This document shows positions 28,354-44,258 of a stretch of 64,000 nucleotides of DNA, piece by piece (position 1 is the stretch's first letter; every line of letters begins with the position of its first letter). The position numbers and the translations under genes were made by a program. The DNA is from Gleimia hominis (GTDB taxonomy: Bacteria > Actinomycetota > Actinomycetes > Actinomycetales > Actinomycetaceae), in assembly GCF_002871945.2 (NCBI RefSeq), contig NZ_CP126963.1, positions 930,001-994,000 on the forward strand, read 5' to 3'. Below the pieces are notes generated by a model, which saw nothing but the letters and a program-made list of their open reading frames with translations, did no database searches and was not told the DNA's origin.

Positions 28354-29581
28354 AGCACACGTGGTTTCGCGGCACATACTGAGCGCATGGGTGGTTTTCG
28401 CGCTCATCATCCTGGTCGTGAACGTTACGGATAATGCCCACTGGCTGGGGCAGCCGTGGTGGATCAGTGTGCACACGGTTACCCTCGGTTTGATTGGCAC
28501 TTCGATTCTCACTTGGTCGTGGCATTTCGCGGCCGCGTTGTTGCGGTTTGGGGATCGCGGTGACGCGGGGCAAACCACCCGGCTTATTTGCTTCACGGTG
28601 GGTGCAGTGGTGCTGATGGGCGCCATGCTCACCCACGCATTCGGGTTCGCACTATTAGGTGGTGTTGTGATCCTCGGTGCAGTTTGCTGGCACGCCGCGG
28701 CACTAGCAGTTGCATTTCTTAAAGCACCATTTCGGTCGAAGTTCGCGGTCTTAGCCGCTTATTACATTTTCGCGTGTTTCTTTCTTATAGTTGGGATTAG
28801 CCTAGCTTTCTTCGCGGTTTGGGACATGCTTGGCAGCCCACCACCACGCGTTTCAGCTTGGCGGGAGGCAGCCACCAGTGCCCACGCGCTCGTTAACGTA
28901 ACGGGCTTCATTGGGCTCACTTTGCTGGGAACGCTCGTCACTTTGGGCCCCACCATTTTCCGCACCCGCATGGACCCAAGTGCGGCACAATCAGCTAAAC
29001 TCGCGCTTCCCCTGTTGGCCGGGTCCGTTTTTACTATCGGCGTGGCCGCTTTATTTCAATCTCCTGAGGCCCTATGCCTCGCCGTTGGACTTTACTCGCT
29101 GTGCGCACTGCTTGTGCTGGTTCCAGTCTTTAAGGTTGGGTGGGGTAAACGCCCCGGTGATTTCGCTGCCCTGAGTTTAGTTTGCGGCCTCGCCTGGGTT
29201 TTAGCCGGGTTCGTGGCGATCGCCGTTGGCACTGTTTTTGCTTTGCGCGCCGGAGGTTTGCGTCCCCTCATGCAAACTCCGCTCACGATCGTACTGATGG
29301 GGGTCGTGCAGATCGTGCTTGCCGCGATGAGCTACCTTTTTCCAGTTTTGATTGGAGGAGGGCCCCGGTGCGTTAAAACCGCATTGCGGTACATAAACTC
29401 GTACCGTGAGGTCCGGCTCCTCATCCTCAACGCGAGTGGCGTCGCAGCCCTCCTGCTGCCCGCGGGTGGTTCCGCACTGGGGTGGGCACTGGCGGGCCTC
29501 GCGCTGTTGTGGTCGTTTGTAGTACTTATCCACGCTTCTGTTCGCCAGGCACTTCTTCGGAGGAACCATGCAGCCGCTTAA
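28310..29581 (+). CDS. Second NnrS/haem-copper-like membrane protein of the nitrite operon
   Basis: Protein of 423 residues (or 413 from the ATG at 28340, which may be the real start) with about 12 membrane segments. Histidines recur within predicted helices (VHTVTLGLIGTSILTWSWHF, HALVNVTGFIGLTLLGTLVT), as in haem-binding membrane proteins. It overlaps the upstream gene and is followed by nirK with a 14-bp overlap. By context it could assist copper or haem delivery or protect against nitric oxide. No exact family name is certain. Confidence 0.72.
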   Translation: MILVRKTPTIMRHTKAHVVSRHILSAWVVFALIILVVNVTDNAHWLGQPWWISVHTVTLGLIGTSILTWSWHFAAALLRFGDRGDAGQTTRLICFTVGAVVLMGAMLTHAFGFALLGGVVILGAVCWHAAALAVAFLKAPFRSKFAVLAAYYIFACFFLIVGISLAFFAVWDMLGSPPPRVSAWREAATSAHALVNVTGFIGLTLLGTLVTLGPTIFRTRMDPSAAQSAKLALPLLAGSVFTIGVAALFQSPEALCLAVGLYSLCALLVLVPVFKVGWGKRPGDFAALSLVCGLAWVLAGFVAIAVGTVFALRAGGLRPLMQTPLTIVLMGVVQIVLAAMSYLFPVLIGGGPRCVKTALRYINSYREVRLLILNASGVAALLLPAGGSALGWALAGLALLWSFVVLIHASVRQALLRRNHAAA

Positions 29582-31037
29582 TCTCTCCCCTGCAGACAAG
29601 AAACCCACGAGCCCGGGGACTAACTGGCCCCTACTGGTGGCGGCTGCCGCGGTATTTGCGGTGCTGTTCACCTCACTAGCAATCGTGGACCCACCGTCTT
29701 CGCCGGGCGAAACCCGGAATCAGCCTATCGCTAGCCATGCGGCGAGTGGGGAAACCCAAACCGTGGATATCGTAATTAAAGGAATGCAGTTTGTTCCAAA
29801 CAAGATCGAAGTTCAAGCTGGAGCTTCGATGACCATCCACCTCAAGAACGAGGACACGATGATTCACGATCTGGAGCTTGATACCGGACCAAAAACAGGA
29901 TTTATCCAACCCGGCGAATCCGTGACTCTTGAAGCTGGTGTGGTTTCTGAAGCTACTCAAGGGTGGTGTACGCTGCCCGGCCACCGGCAAATGGGAATGA
30001 CGCTGGACATTTCAACTACGGAGGCGACCGCAGGTGAGGATTCTGGGGCTTCTAACGACAGCGACGCTAAATCCGATGACACTAGTGCCCGCGGTGACAA
30101 CGCGGACCATGGCGGTCACGGCAGTAGTGGTGCCCAGGGCGCAGCAGCTGAGGCACGGACTCTTCCCATGGGGGACTTCACGAACCAGCCTGCAGCGCAG
30201 ACTGTGGATGCGACGGCGCCGCGCTTAAAACCCGGAAACGTGCACCGCGTTAAGCTGGAGGCAAGGGAAGGTCAGTTCGACATGGGCGCTGGCCTTAACC
30301 GCACGATCTGGTCTTTTAACGGCAAACCCGTTGCCCCCACGCTGCGTGGGAAGGTTGGGGATACTTTCGAAGTCACGCTGGTGAATAAGGGAACTATGAA
30401 TCATTCAGTGGATTTCCACGCGTCGTTCCTAGCTCCGGATAAGCCTATGCGACAGATAGCCCCGGGCGAATCCCTAACGTATACGTTCAAAGCTGAGCGG
30501 GCTGGAATGTGGCTTTATCATTGTGGGGCGATGCCCATGTCTATGCACATGTCAGCGGGAATGCATGGGGCTGTTATCGTAGACCCGCCTGATCTGCCGC
30601 CCGTTGACCGGGAGTTCACGCTGGTGCAGTCCGAGGTGTACCTCAATGACAAGAACGAACCGGATGCGCAGAAGGCAATGGCGGGAACAGCTGACTATGT
30701 GGTTTTTAATGGGATTCCCTACCAGTACAACGTGAAGCCGCTGGAAGTTAAGACTGGTCAGCGCGTGCGTTTCTGGGTGATGGCGGCCGGCCCAAACTAC
30801 GGAACGAGTTTCCACGTCATCGGCGGCCAGTTCGACACCGTGTTCAAAGAAGGTACGTACATGGTGCAAAACGGTTCGTCCCCTCAGTGGGCGGGGGCGC
30901 AGACTCTGGGTTTGCATGCTTCGGAGGGTGGTTTTGTGGAAATGGTGTTTCCTGAGGCGGGGACATACAAGTTCGTTGACCATCAGATGATGAATGCTGA
31001 GAAGGGCGCTCTTGGCCTTGTGCACGTGACGGATTAG
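29568..31037 (+). CDS. nirK: Copper nitrite reductase with an extra N-terminal cupredoxin domain
   Basis: Protein of 489 residues, GGAGG ribosome site. One membrane anchor (20-40), then a plastocyanin-like domain (65-150) with ligands His100, Cys134, His139 and Met142, a Gly/Ser/Asp/His linker (150-195), and a two-domain NirK core. Type 1 copper ligands His279, Cys319, His327 and Met332 and type 2 residues Asp282, His284, His318, His416 and His472 are all present, so the enzyme should reduce nitrite to nitric oxide outside the membrane. The fused cupredoxin is a likely built-in electron donor. The two upstream NnrS-like genes fit handling of the NO product. Confidence 0.92.
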   Translation: MQPLNLSPADKKPTSPGTNWPLLVAAAAVFAVLFTSLAIVDPPSSPGETRNQPIASHAASGETQTVDIVIKGMQFVPNKIEVQAGASMTIHLKNEDTMIHDLELDTGPKTGFIQPGESVTLEAGVVSEATQGWCTLPGHRQMGMTLDISTTEATAGEDSGASNDSDAKSDDTSARGDNADHGGHGSSGAQGAAAEARTLPMGDFTNQPAAQTVDATAPRLKPGNVHRVKLEAREGQFDMGAGLNRTIWSFNGKPVAPTLRGKVGDTFEVTLVNKGTMNHSVDFHASFLAPDKPMRQIAPGESLTYTFKAERAGMWLYHCGAMPMSMHMSAGMHGAVIVDPPDLPPVDREFTLVQSEVYLNDKNEPDAQKAMAGTADYVVFNGIPYQYNVKPLEVKTGQRVRFWVMAAGPNYGTSFHVIGGQFDTVFKEGTYMVQNGSSPQWAGAQTLGLHASEGGFVEMVFPEAGTYKFVDHQMMNAEKGALGLVHVTD

Positions 31038-31072
31038 AACTTTCAGAGGCCTTATTTGCGCTCCGATATACT

Positions 31073-31111
31073 GGTGGGCTGCAGTCCATTGGATTGGTAC
31101 TGCAGCCCACC
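31073..31111. terminator. Strong bidirectional terminator between nirK and the nucleotidase gene
   Basis: Perfect 13-bp stem: GGTGGGCTGCAGT (31073-31085) and ACTGCAGCCCACC (31099-31111) with a 13-base loop, between convergent genes. On the plus strand it is followed by TTCTGTGT, a weak T tract. Confidence 0.85.
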
Positions 31112-31214
31112 TTCTGTGTAGTTTCGCTGCCTGTGTCCGCTAGCGTTTTCTGACCGGGGTGCGGCGTTTATGCGCTAGCTTGGTTGCGCGTAACTACTTT
31201 TGTTGTGCCGTTTG

Positions 31215-33485
31215 TTAGCGGCGGCGCATTGCGTAAACTAGTCCAGCGCCCAGTACGAGCAGCGCGGCAGCTCCGATTACAACACCGGTTACTTGTGCAC
31301 CTGTGCGAACCAGTTTCCCGCTTACGTTGTGCTTGCCGTTCGCAACGTGGCCCGGTTTTGTACCAGCGTTGTTGTTCGCTGGCGGTGTGGTTTGGTTACC
31401 TTGGTTGCCGCCTTGCTGGTTGCCCCCTTCTGATGGGTTAGTGCCAGGTGTGGTAGCTTTCTTTGGGCAGTTAACAGTTACAGCAAGACCGTTGTCTGCT
31501 TTCACTACTTCCCCAAAGTCGGTGGACACTCGCACCGGTAGCGCCACGTTTTTACCCGCGTTCGCGTCGCAGTCCGCTTGTGCTTTCACTTTGACGCTGG
31601 CTTGCCCTGCACCATCGGTAGTGATGATTGCTTTCTCGTTTTCTGCGTTCGCATCCGTGAGATCGTTGTTTACGTTTGCTTTCGCTTCCGTGTCACCAAC
31701 CTTCACGCTCACTTGCTTGGTGATTGATGGTCCTTCAGAGAATGAGAGTCCGCGTAGAGCAATCGAGATTTCTTTACCGTTTTCCACTGGGTCTTTCGGT
31801 AGTGTTACACCTACCGAGCCTTTGATTTCGCGTGGTTTAATGGTGTCTTTGCTCTTCAGGTAGTCGTTGAACAGGTCGCGGTCAACCCCGTCGGACACGA
31901 TCGGGTCCCCCTGTTTGGTGATTGCTGGGAACGAGTCCCCACCTTCGAGGATGAACACGGATGAGCCGATTGTGTATTTCTTGTCTGCTTGCACGGGCTT
32001 ACCATCGATCAGCACGGAGGTGATTCGTTTGCCGAACTCCGCAGCTGGGTCGTACGTGTAGGACACGTTTGAGGACAAACCTAGTTTCAGCATTGGACGC
32101 GAGTTTTGGCTGCTCAAATTGGTCTTCCACTGCTGTTCTAGGAGCTCTTTGAAGTCCGCACCGGTGATGGAGGTGTACCCCACGTAGTTCGAGAATGGTT
32201 GTACCGCGAAGGTTTGCTGGTAGGTGACTTCACCTTTCTCGTTGGGGATCAGGTCTTCGCGCAAACCACCGGCGTTGATGATGCCGATGTCAACGCCTTT
32301 ACCTTCTTTGGTTTTGACGCGTTCTTTAAATGAGTCGGCAACCAGGTCGCCAAGGGAGGATTCAATCCCTCGGTTTGAACCCGGTGAGGTTCGCCCGCCC
32401 GCTTCTGTGAACACGCCGCGTTTGAATGGGCCGTTCACGTTCGAAGAAATGATTTCGTTTCCTTTAGCTTCGGAAGCTTCTTTGGCTTTGTCAATCTTTT
32501 CTTGGATCTGTGTCTTCTGCCCGCATTCGGCTACTTTTTCTGCGGGGATGAGGTCTGCGTTTGATTCGACAACTTTGTTGGTTTTCGTGTTGTATTTAAT
32601 TTCTATGAGGCCGAGGTTGTCTGTGTAGCTCCCTGAGGCCACTGCGGAGAGCTTGTTGCCCTCAGATCCGGAGACCATGTCGAAGTCATATGGCACGTGC
32701 GTGTCGCCACCCATGAGGGCATCTACGTATTTACCCATCTTCGGGTAGTTGTTTTTAACGTCGTCGTCAAGCATGGCTACGACCACGTTTGCTTTGCCAG
32801 ATTCTTTGAGGTCTTTGGCGAGGGTGTTGATCCGTTCGATAGGATCGTTGAACTCCATGCCTTCTGTTGTTTTGGGTGACAGTTTGTAGGGTACGTCTTG
32901 TGCGATTGCGCCGATGAACGCTACTTTCGCGCCAGCTGGCATTTCTTTAATGACGTAGTCCCCCAGGTAGGGTTTCATTGTTCCGTCCGCTGCTTTGTAT
33001 TCCCCGAGGCCTTCGACGTTGGCTCCGAGGTAGGGGAATTGCAGCTGTACGAACTCGGGGTCTGAGCCATCTACCCTAGCTTTGAATACATCCTGCCCCA
33101 TGTCTAGTTCGTGGTTCCCAATGGTTGACGCTTCGGGATGTAGTTCGTTTAGCGCTTCGATAGTGGGGTTGTCTTTGAGCGCTGCGGAGAGGTAAGGGGA
33201 CGCGCCAATATTATCGCCGAGCAAGGTAAACGAGCTGTTCTCGTTGTCAGCCATGGCTGCATCTAGGTAGCATCCCATGGATGCGATACCTGCTTCTGTA
33301 ACCTTACCGTCTTTTTTGACTTGGTCTATGTGACCGTGAACATCTGTGAGTTTGTAAAGGTCCAGCTCTACGACATCAGCGCCGCCGTCGCTGGTTGTAT
33401 CGTCAGCAAGCGCGGCTTGCGGGAAGGACAGCAGTGCGAGAGCGGAAACTCCCAGTGCTGCGGCGGTTCGTCTGAACGTATTCAT
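31215..33485 (-). CDS. Secreted, wall-anchored 5'-nucleotidase / 2',3'-cyclic phosphodiesterase
   Basis: Protein of 756 residues. Signal peptide 1-27 (ALADD cleavage). Metallophosphatase domain with LTDVHGHIDQ, LLGDNIGASP and TIGNHELDMGQDV; nucleotide-binding C-terminal domain with INAGGLREDL and GDSFPAI; then an Ig-like region (590-690), a Gly/Asn/Gln/Pro linker and a sorting-signal-like end: LVRTG, a hydrophobic segment and MRRR. LVRTG is an unusual sortase motif (Val for Pro/Ala). Likely releases phosphate and nucleosides from external nucleotides. Confidence 0.92.
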   Translation of the reverse strand: MNTFRRTAAALGVSALALLSFPQAALADDTTSDGGADVVELDLYKLTDVHGHIDQVKKDGKVTEAGIASMGCYLDAAMADNENSSFTLLGDNIGASPYLSAALKDNPTIEALNELHPEASTIGNHELDMGQDVFKARVDGSDPEFVQLQFPYLGANVEGLGEYKAADGTMKPYLGDYVIKEMPAGAKVAFIGAIAQDVPYKLSPKTTEGMEFNDPIERINTLAKDLKESGKANVVVAMLDDDVKNNYPKMGKYVDALMGGDTHVPYDFDMVSGSEGNKLSAVASGSYTDNLGLIEIKYNTKTNKVVESNADLIPAEKVAECGQKTQIQEKIDKAKEASEAKGNEIISSNVNGPFKRGVFTEAGGRTSPGSNRGIESSLGDLVADSFKERVKTKEGKGVDIGIINAGGLREDLIPNEKGEVTYQQTFAVQPFSNYVGYTSITGADFKELLEQQWKTNLSSQNSRPMLKLGLSSNVSYTYDPAAEFGKRITSVLIDGKPVQADKKYTIGSSVFILEGGDSFPAITKQGDPIVSDGVDRDLFNDYLKSKDTIKPREIKGSVGVTLPKDPVENGKEISIALRGLSFSEGPSITKQVSVKVGDTEAKANVNNDLTDANAENEKAIITTDGAGQASVKVKAQADCDANAGKNVALPVRVSTDFGEVVKADNGLAVTVNCPKKATTPGTNPSEGGNQQGGNQGNQTTPPANNNAGTKPGHVANGKHNVSGKLVRTGAQVTGVVIGAAALLVLGAGLVYAMRRR

Positions 33486-34069
33486 GCGTTCTCCTAAGCT
33501 CCTCAGCTTCAGTTACCAGATTGTGGCCAATTAGTCACGACCTTAGTGTTACACGTCGCCACTTTTTTCGCTAGCACCTATCTTAATTCTAGGTAACCGA
33601 TAACTTAACAGCATAGATTTCATCTGCGGCGACGGCTCATCTGAGAGAGTACTTCGTGAGTCTCACAAAGTGGCAGTTGTTTGTGGTGTGTGGTGGGGGG
33701 GGAGTGTTCACGCTGGTGTTTCCGCGTGGGTGTTTTGGGTGGGGTAACTAGCCCGCCCCGCCCCCGCTTTTTGTTTTTGTCTTGCTTGGATGGGTGCTGG
33801 GCCTGCCCTCTTGTTGTGTGCTTCGTTGCTTCACCACGGGGGGGGTTGGCTTGTTACGCGTGGCCCGACACTAAACGGCGAAGCCAATGTAACCAGCACG
33901 AGCCTGCAACCCGTCCATCCACCCGACACGCTATAGGGGGGGGTACGTGGGAACCAATTAACACACCCAGTCTTCACCGTAGAAGTACTCACCATGTAAG
34001 TTTTCACCACAGGCCCTGGCCAGCATGCGTGTGTGGGTGTGTGCGTGTTGGGTGTGTGGGTGTGTTTTG
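33486..34069. other. Non-coding gap between nucleotidase gene and rRNA operon
   Basis: No convincing gene. It holds the upstream region of the nucleotidase gene and, from about 33680, GT-rich plus-strand sequence with several runs of seven or eight G (33697, 33838, 33938). A plus-strand frame at 33681-34178 is open but made of low-complexity Trp/Cys/Val residues and runs into the 5S gene, so it is not counted. Confidence 0.5.
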
Positions 34070-34110
34070 GGGGGGCCAACACACGTTAGTGTGTTGGCCC
34101 CCCTTTTTTA
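34070..34110. terminator. Very strong hairpin immediately after the 5S gene
   Basis: Perfect 15-bp stem GGGGGGCCAACACAC / GTGTGTTGGCCCCCC with a 4-base loop. The T tract (CTTTTTTA) is on the plus strand, that is, on the side facing the rRNA genes; on the minus strand, the rRNA direction, the stem is followed by CAAAACAC. It probably ends rRNA transcription by the stem alone and fully terminates any antisense RNA heading into the operon. Confidence 0.8.
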
Positions 34111-34119
34111 TTGTTTTTG

Positions 34120-34240
34120 TGTGTGGCGGTGTCTTACTCTCCCACAACCCCCCGGTTGCAGTACCATCAGCGTGCTAGGGCTTAGCTTCCAGGTTCGGAA
34201 TGGTTACTGGGCGTTTCCCCTAGGCTATGACCACCACACA
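34120..34240 (-). rRNA. rrf: 5S ribosomal RNA
   Basis: The minus strand shows the conserved 5S core (TTCCGAACCTGGAAGCTAAG, then GCTGATGGTACTGC). The ends TGTGTGGTGG and CCGCCACACA pair as helix I, giving about 121 bases. Ends are set from helix I. Confidence 0.92.
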
Positions 34241-34284
34241 AAACTATGCGTGTCAACCCCCCCCATGTGTTTTGGTTGGTTGGT

Positions 34285-34309
34285 GGGTTGGTGGTGAACC
34301 GTATAGTGG
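34285..34309 (-). repeat. 3' half of the 23S processing stem
   Basis: Twenty-five bases that are the near-perfect reverse complement of 37691-37715 on the other side of the 23S gene (one G-U wobble, one mismatch). In the precursor RNA the two pair across the 23S ends, as expected for an RNase III processing stem. Confidence 0.75.
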
Positions 34310-34456
34310 TATGCGTGCAAAACCTTAATGTTTGCTCATTCTCTTTATTGTGCTCCCCTCCTTTTAACACGTGGCACCAGCTAGTGTCCTCGTGCCGTAG
34401 GTGGGGGGGTTGTTTCCTGCACTCGCGTCCCCGTTGTTCCTTGGGTCTGTTATGAG

Positions 34457-39588
<5,132 letters not shown>

Positions 39589-39840
39589 AAAACAAAAACA
39601 TTCAGAAAGCAAACCACCACCAACCAGACAACCAGCCAAAAAACCAATCAACCAGCCAGCAGCAGCCAACCCCAACCAAAAAACAAAAGAAAAAACAAAA
39701 ACAAAAAGCAAAAAAGCCAAGAAAACACACTATCAAGTTCACAAACAACCCCACCACACACGCGAGAAGCGAATACTAATCGCTAGTCATTCATGTGAGT
39801 GTGATATTGCTGCACGAGCGTTACCGCTTCATTTGTGCAG
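39589..39840 (-). other. rRNA operon leader
   Basis: About 250 bases between the predicted transcription start and the 16S gene. The transcript is U/G-rich like the spacer. At 39726-39755 it carries a diverged copy of the spacer element (GTTTGTGAACTTGATAGTG), likely part of 16S processing or antitermination. Confidence 0.7.
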
Positions 39841-39847
39841 CTTCTCA

Positions 39848-39876
39848 AGCATAACCGAGAAAGAATCGGATGTCAA
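39848..39876 (-). promoter_or_regulatory. rRNA operon promoter
   Basis: Minus strand TTGACA (39871-39876), 17-bp spacer, TATGCT (39848-39853). It is the only near-consensus promoter upstream of the leader. Start of RNA near 39841. No second promoter of similar quality is seen in the 270 bp up to tyrS. Confidence 0.85.
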
Positions 39877-40110
39877 AATCAAACTTTGTTGTTTCAAACA
39901 CGTCATCTTTAGTTTGCTTTAGTTGCTGCGGAAGACTCGGTTTCCCGAATCACTCCCTCGCAACGATCATTAACTTTAGACGATCTGCTTTTAGATATGC
40001 AAATGGATATGTGGTGACTTACGCGACACCACATTTCCACTTGTTTTTTCGCCTTGCTGGCGCGCTCCCGAAATAGCGTTCAGCCGCGAAGAGGCCTCAA
40101 GTAACGTCCG

Positions 40111-41376
40111 TCAGCCCTGTGGGAACAAGACGGCGAGGTTCTTCCTTCCCCTCCGGATTAGTACTGACCCGTCGGCAAGCTGATCACTAGCCTTAATCAC
40201 CGTGTCTTCCCCGGCTACTTTCTGGTTATTAATGTAGGCACCACCGGAGCTTACGGTACGCCGAGCAGCTCCCCGCCCCTTCTCCAAACCAGCTGCGACG
40301 AGTGCGTCAACTATCGTGTCCTCACCAATTTTTACCGTGCCATTAGGCAACTGGCTCGTCGCTGCCGTTAGAGTCCCCGCATCTACCTCATGCAAATCGG
40401 CACGACCCCACAGCGCATCTGTAGCAGCTATTACCTGCTGAAGATTCTGTGGGCCGTGAACCAATTCCGTCACCTCCGCAGCTAAACGCTTCTGCGCAGC
40501 CCGTTTGTGTGGAGCCTGCTCCACCTGTACAGCCAGCTGCTCAATCTCCTCACGAGGCACGAACGTGAACACCTTCAGGAACCGAATCACGTCTGCGTCG
40601 TCGACGTTCAACCAGAACTGGTAGAACGCGTACGGGGTCAGCATGTCCGCAGAAAGCCACACGGCACCACCCTCGGACTTACCGAACTTCGTGCCATCAG
40701 CCTTCGTGATGAGCGGCGTGGTTAAGACGTGAACATCCTTCCCCTCCGTCTTATGGATGAGGTCCATGCCCCCCACCAGGTTGCCCCACTGGTCATCCCC
40801 ACCGGTTTCCAACACACACCCGTACCGGCGGTACAGCTGCAAGAAATCATTTGCCTGAAGAATCTGGTAGGCGAACTCAGCGAACGAGATGCCCTCCTTC
40901 GACTCGAGCCGCCTGGCAACCGTGTCCTTACTCAACATCGTGCCCAACCGGAAGTACTTACCTAAATCGCGCAACAAATCAATCGCGGAAAGCTCGCTCG
41001 TCCAATCCAGATTATTAATCATCTGAGCCGCATTGGGCCCCTCAAAATCTAGGAACCTACTGATCTGCTCCCGCAGCTTCTCAACCCAACCCGCGACCGT
41101 GTCACGAGACTGCAACTTCCGCTCACCAGACATACGCGGGTCACCAATCAAGCCCGTCGCTCCCCCAACGAGAGCAAGCGGCTTATGCCCAGCGCGCTGC
41201 AAGTGCCTCATTAAAATCAACTGCACCAAATGACCATGATGCAAAGAAGGTGCGGTCGGATCGAAACCACAATAGAAAGTGACCGGCCCGGAGTTAAGCG
41301 TCTTGCGCAACGCATCCAAATCCGTGTGCTGGCGAATCAACCCACGCCATTGCAGCTCTTCAATCAGGTCAGTCAC
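40111..41376 (-). CDS. tyrS: Tyrosyl-tRNA synthetase
   Basis: Class I enzyme of 421 residues. HIGH-type motif LHHGHLVQL, KMSKS-type motif KFGKSEGGAVWL, and a C-terminal S4 RNA-binding domain (RTVSSGGAYINNQKVAGED). Family length. A 58-bp gap separates it from argH on the same strand. It lies directly upstream of the rRNA promoter region without an obvious intrinsic terminator. Confidence 0.96.
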   Translation of the reverse strand: MTDLIEELQWRGLIRQHTDLDALRKTLNSGPVTFYCGFDPTAPSLHHGHLVQLILMRHLQRAGHKPLALVGGATGLIGDPRMSGERKLQSRDTVAGWVEKLREQISRFLDFEGPNAAQMINNLDWTSELSAIDLLRDLGKYFRLGTMLSKDTVARRLESKEGISFAEFAYQILQANDFLQLYRRYGCVLETGGDDQWGNLVGGMDLIHKTEGKDVHVLTTPLITKADGTKFGKSEGGAVWLSADMLTPYAFYQFWLNVDDADVIRFLKVFTFVPREEIEQLAVQVEQAPHKRAAQKRLAAEVTELVHGPQNLQQVIAATDALWGRADLHEVDAGTLTAATSQLPNGTVKIGEDTIVDALVAAGLEKGRGAARRTVSSGGAYINNQKVAGEDTVIKASDQLADGSVLIRRGRKNLAVLFPQG

Positions 41377-41434
41377 TGAAACTTCCTTCCAAGAAAATGA
41401 AATTAGACGTGGCTATTATCCCGCACACAGCCGC

Positions 41435-42880
<1,446 letters not shown>

Positions 42881-42889
42881 CTAGCTAAC

Positions 42890-44134
42890 TCACTCGTTCG
42901 CTAGGTTACCAACCCCGAAGTCGACCCCATTTCCGAACCGCACGTCGCGTGCCGCCGCCAACTTCGCAGCCATCCCATAAATCTCAATGAACCCGCGCGA
43001 ATGCGACTGATCGAACGTGTCACCAGTCTCGTACGTAGCCAAGTTGAAATCATACAAGGACGAATCTGAACGCCGCCCCGTGACGGTTGCCCGCCCCGCA
43101 TGCAACGTCATCCGAATATCCCCCGTGACGTAACGCTGCGTATCCTCAATAAACGCATCCAAAGAACCCTTCAACGGCGAAAACCACTGAGCGTCATAAA
43201 CCAACTCCGCCCACCGCTCGTCAACCCGGCTCTTAAAACGGGCCTGCTCACGCTCAATCGTTACGTTCTCCAGCTCCTTGTGTGCCTCAATCAACACCAT
43301 CGCCCCAGGGGCCTCATAAATTTCGCGAGACTTAATGCCAACCAAGCGGTCCTCAACAATATCAATCCGCCCAATCCCCTGCGCTCCACCGCGACGATTC
43401 AGCTCTTGAATAATCTCCAGCATGCTCATCTGCTTACCATCGAGCGCAACGGGTACCCCCTGCTCAAACGAAATCACAACCTCATCAGGCAGCGGCGGGT
43501 ACGTCGGATCGTCAGTATACGAATACACGTCCTTGGTGGGCGCATTCCACAAGTCCTCTAAGAAACCCGTTTCAATCGCCCGGCCCCACACGTTCTGGTC
43601 AATCGAAAACGGGTTATTCTTAGTCGTCTCAATCGGCAAATCATGCTTCGTTGCATAATCAATCGCCACATCCCGCGTCAACGCTAAATCCCGCACCGGC
43701 GAAATACAGTTCAAATCCGGAGCCATCGACGTGAACGACACCTCGAAACGAACCTGATCATTACCCTTACCCGTACACCCGTGCGCCATAGTTGTCGCCC
43801 CGAACTGGCGGGCCGCCCGCACCAGGTGCTTCGCAATCAACGGCCGCGAAATCGCGGAAACAAGCGGGTACTTACCCTGGTACAACCCGTTTGCCTTAAG
43901 CGCGGGAATGCAGTAATCATCCGCGAATTCCTCGCGCGCATCCGCCACGTAGGCCTCCACAGCCCCGCAGTCCAACGCGCGCTGGCGGATGACCTCCAGG
44001 TCTTCACCGCCCTGCCCCACGTCCACGGCCACCGCAATCACTTCACTGCCGGTCTGCTCACCTATCCAACCGATTGCCACTGAGGTATCTAGACCACCGG
44101 AGTAGGCCAATACAATACGGTTCTTATCAGTCAT
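42890..44134 (-). CDS. argG: Argininosuccinate synthase
   Basis: Protein of 414 residues. ATP loop [28 protein letters not shown], and [17 protein letters not shown] are visible. Joins citrulline and aspartate. AGGAG precedes the ATG. Gene order argR-argG-argH on one strand gives the terminal arginine branch with its repressor; the earlier arg genes are not in the window. Confidence 0.96.
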   Translation of the reverse strand: MTDKNRIVLAYSGGLDTSVAIGWIGEQTGSEVIAVAVDVGQGGEDLEVIRQRALDCGAVEAYVADAREEFADDYCIPALKANGLYQGKYPLVSAISRPLIAKHLVRAARQFGATTMAHGCTGKGNDQVRFEVSFTSMAPDLNCISPVRDLALTRDVAIDYATKHDLPIETTKNNPFSIDQNVWGRAIETGFLEDLWNAPTKDVYSYTDDPTYPPLPDEVVISFEQGVPVALDGKQMSMLEIIQELNRRGGAQGIGRIDIVEDRLVGIKSREIYEAPGAMVLIEAHKELENVTIEREQARFKSRVDERWAELVYDAQWFSPLKGSLDAFIEDTQRYVTGDIRMTLHAGRATVTGRRSDSSLYDFNLATYETGDTFDQSHSRGFIEIYGMAAKLAAARDVRFGNGVDFGVGNLANE

Positions 44135-44162
44135 TTCAACTCCTAATTGCGCGGTCTCCCGC

Positions 44163-44258
44163 TCGGTTACTTGCGTTCGGTTTATGCCTTAGCTTCGGTT
44201 ACTTGCGTTCGGTTTGGGCTTTGCCTTCGGTTACTTGCCTTCGGTTTGCGTTTTGCCT
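44163..44258. repeat. Three 32-bp tandem repeats covering the argR 3' end
   Basis: Units begin at 44163, 44195 and 44227, with a partial unit from 44259. Read on the minus strand, each unit repeats the last argR codons (E-G-K-x-Q-T-E-x-K) and a TAA stop, so the gene end has been duplicated twice into the gap before argG. Only the first stop met is used. Confidence 0.9.

Noticed and set aside
33681..34178. Open frame of 165 codons on the plus strand beside 5S
   Set aside because: Low-complexity Trp/Cys/Val-rich translation from GT-rich DNA, runs into the 5S gene and over the hairpin, no ribosome site.
39870..40076. Plus-strand 68-codon frame upstream of the rRNA operon
   Set aside because: Overlaps the rRNA promoter, no ribosome site, no recognisable protein features.
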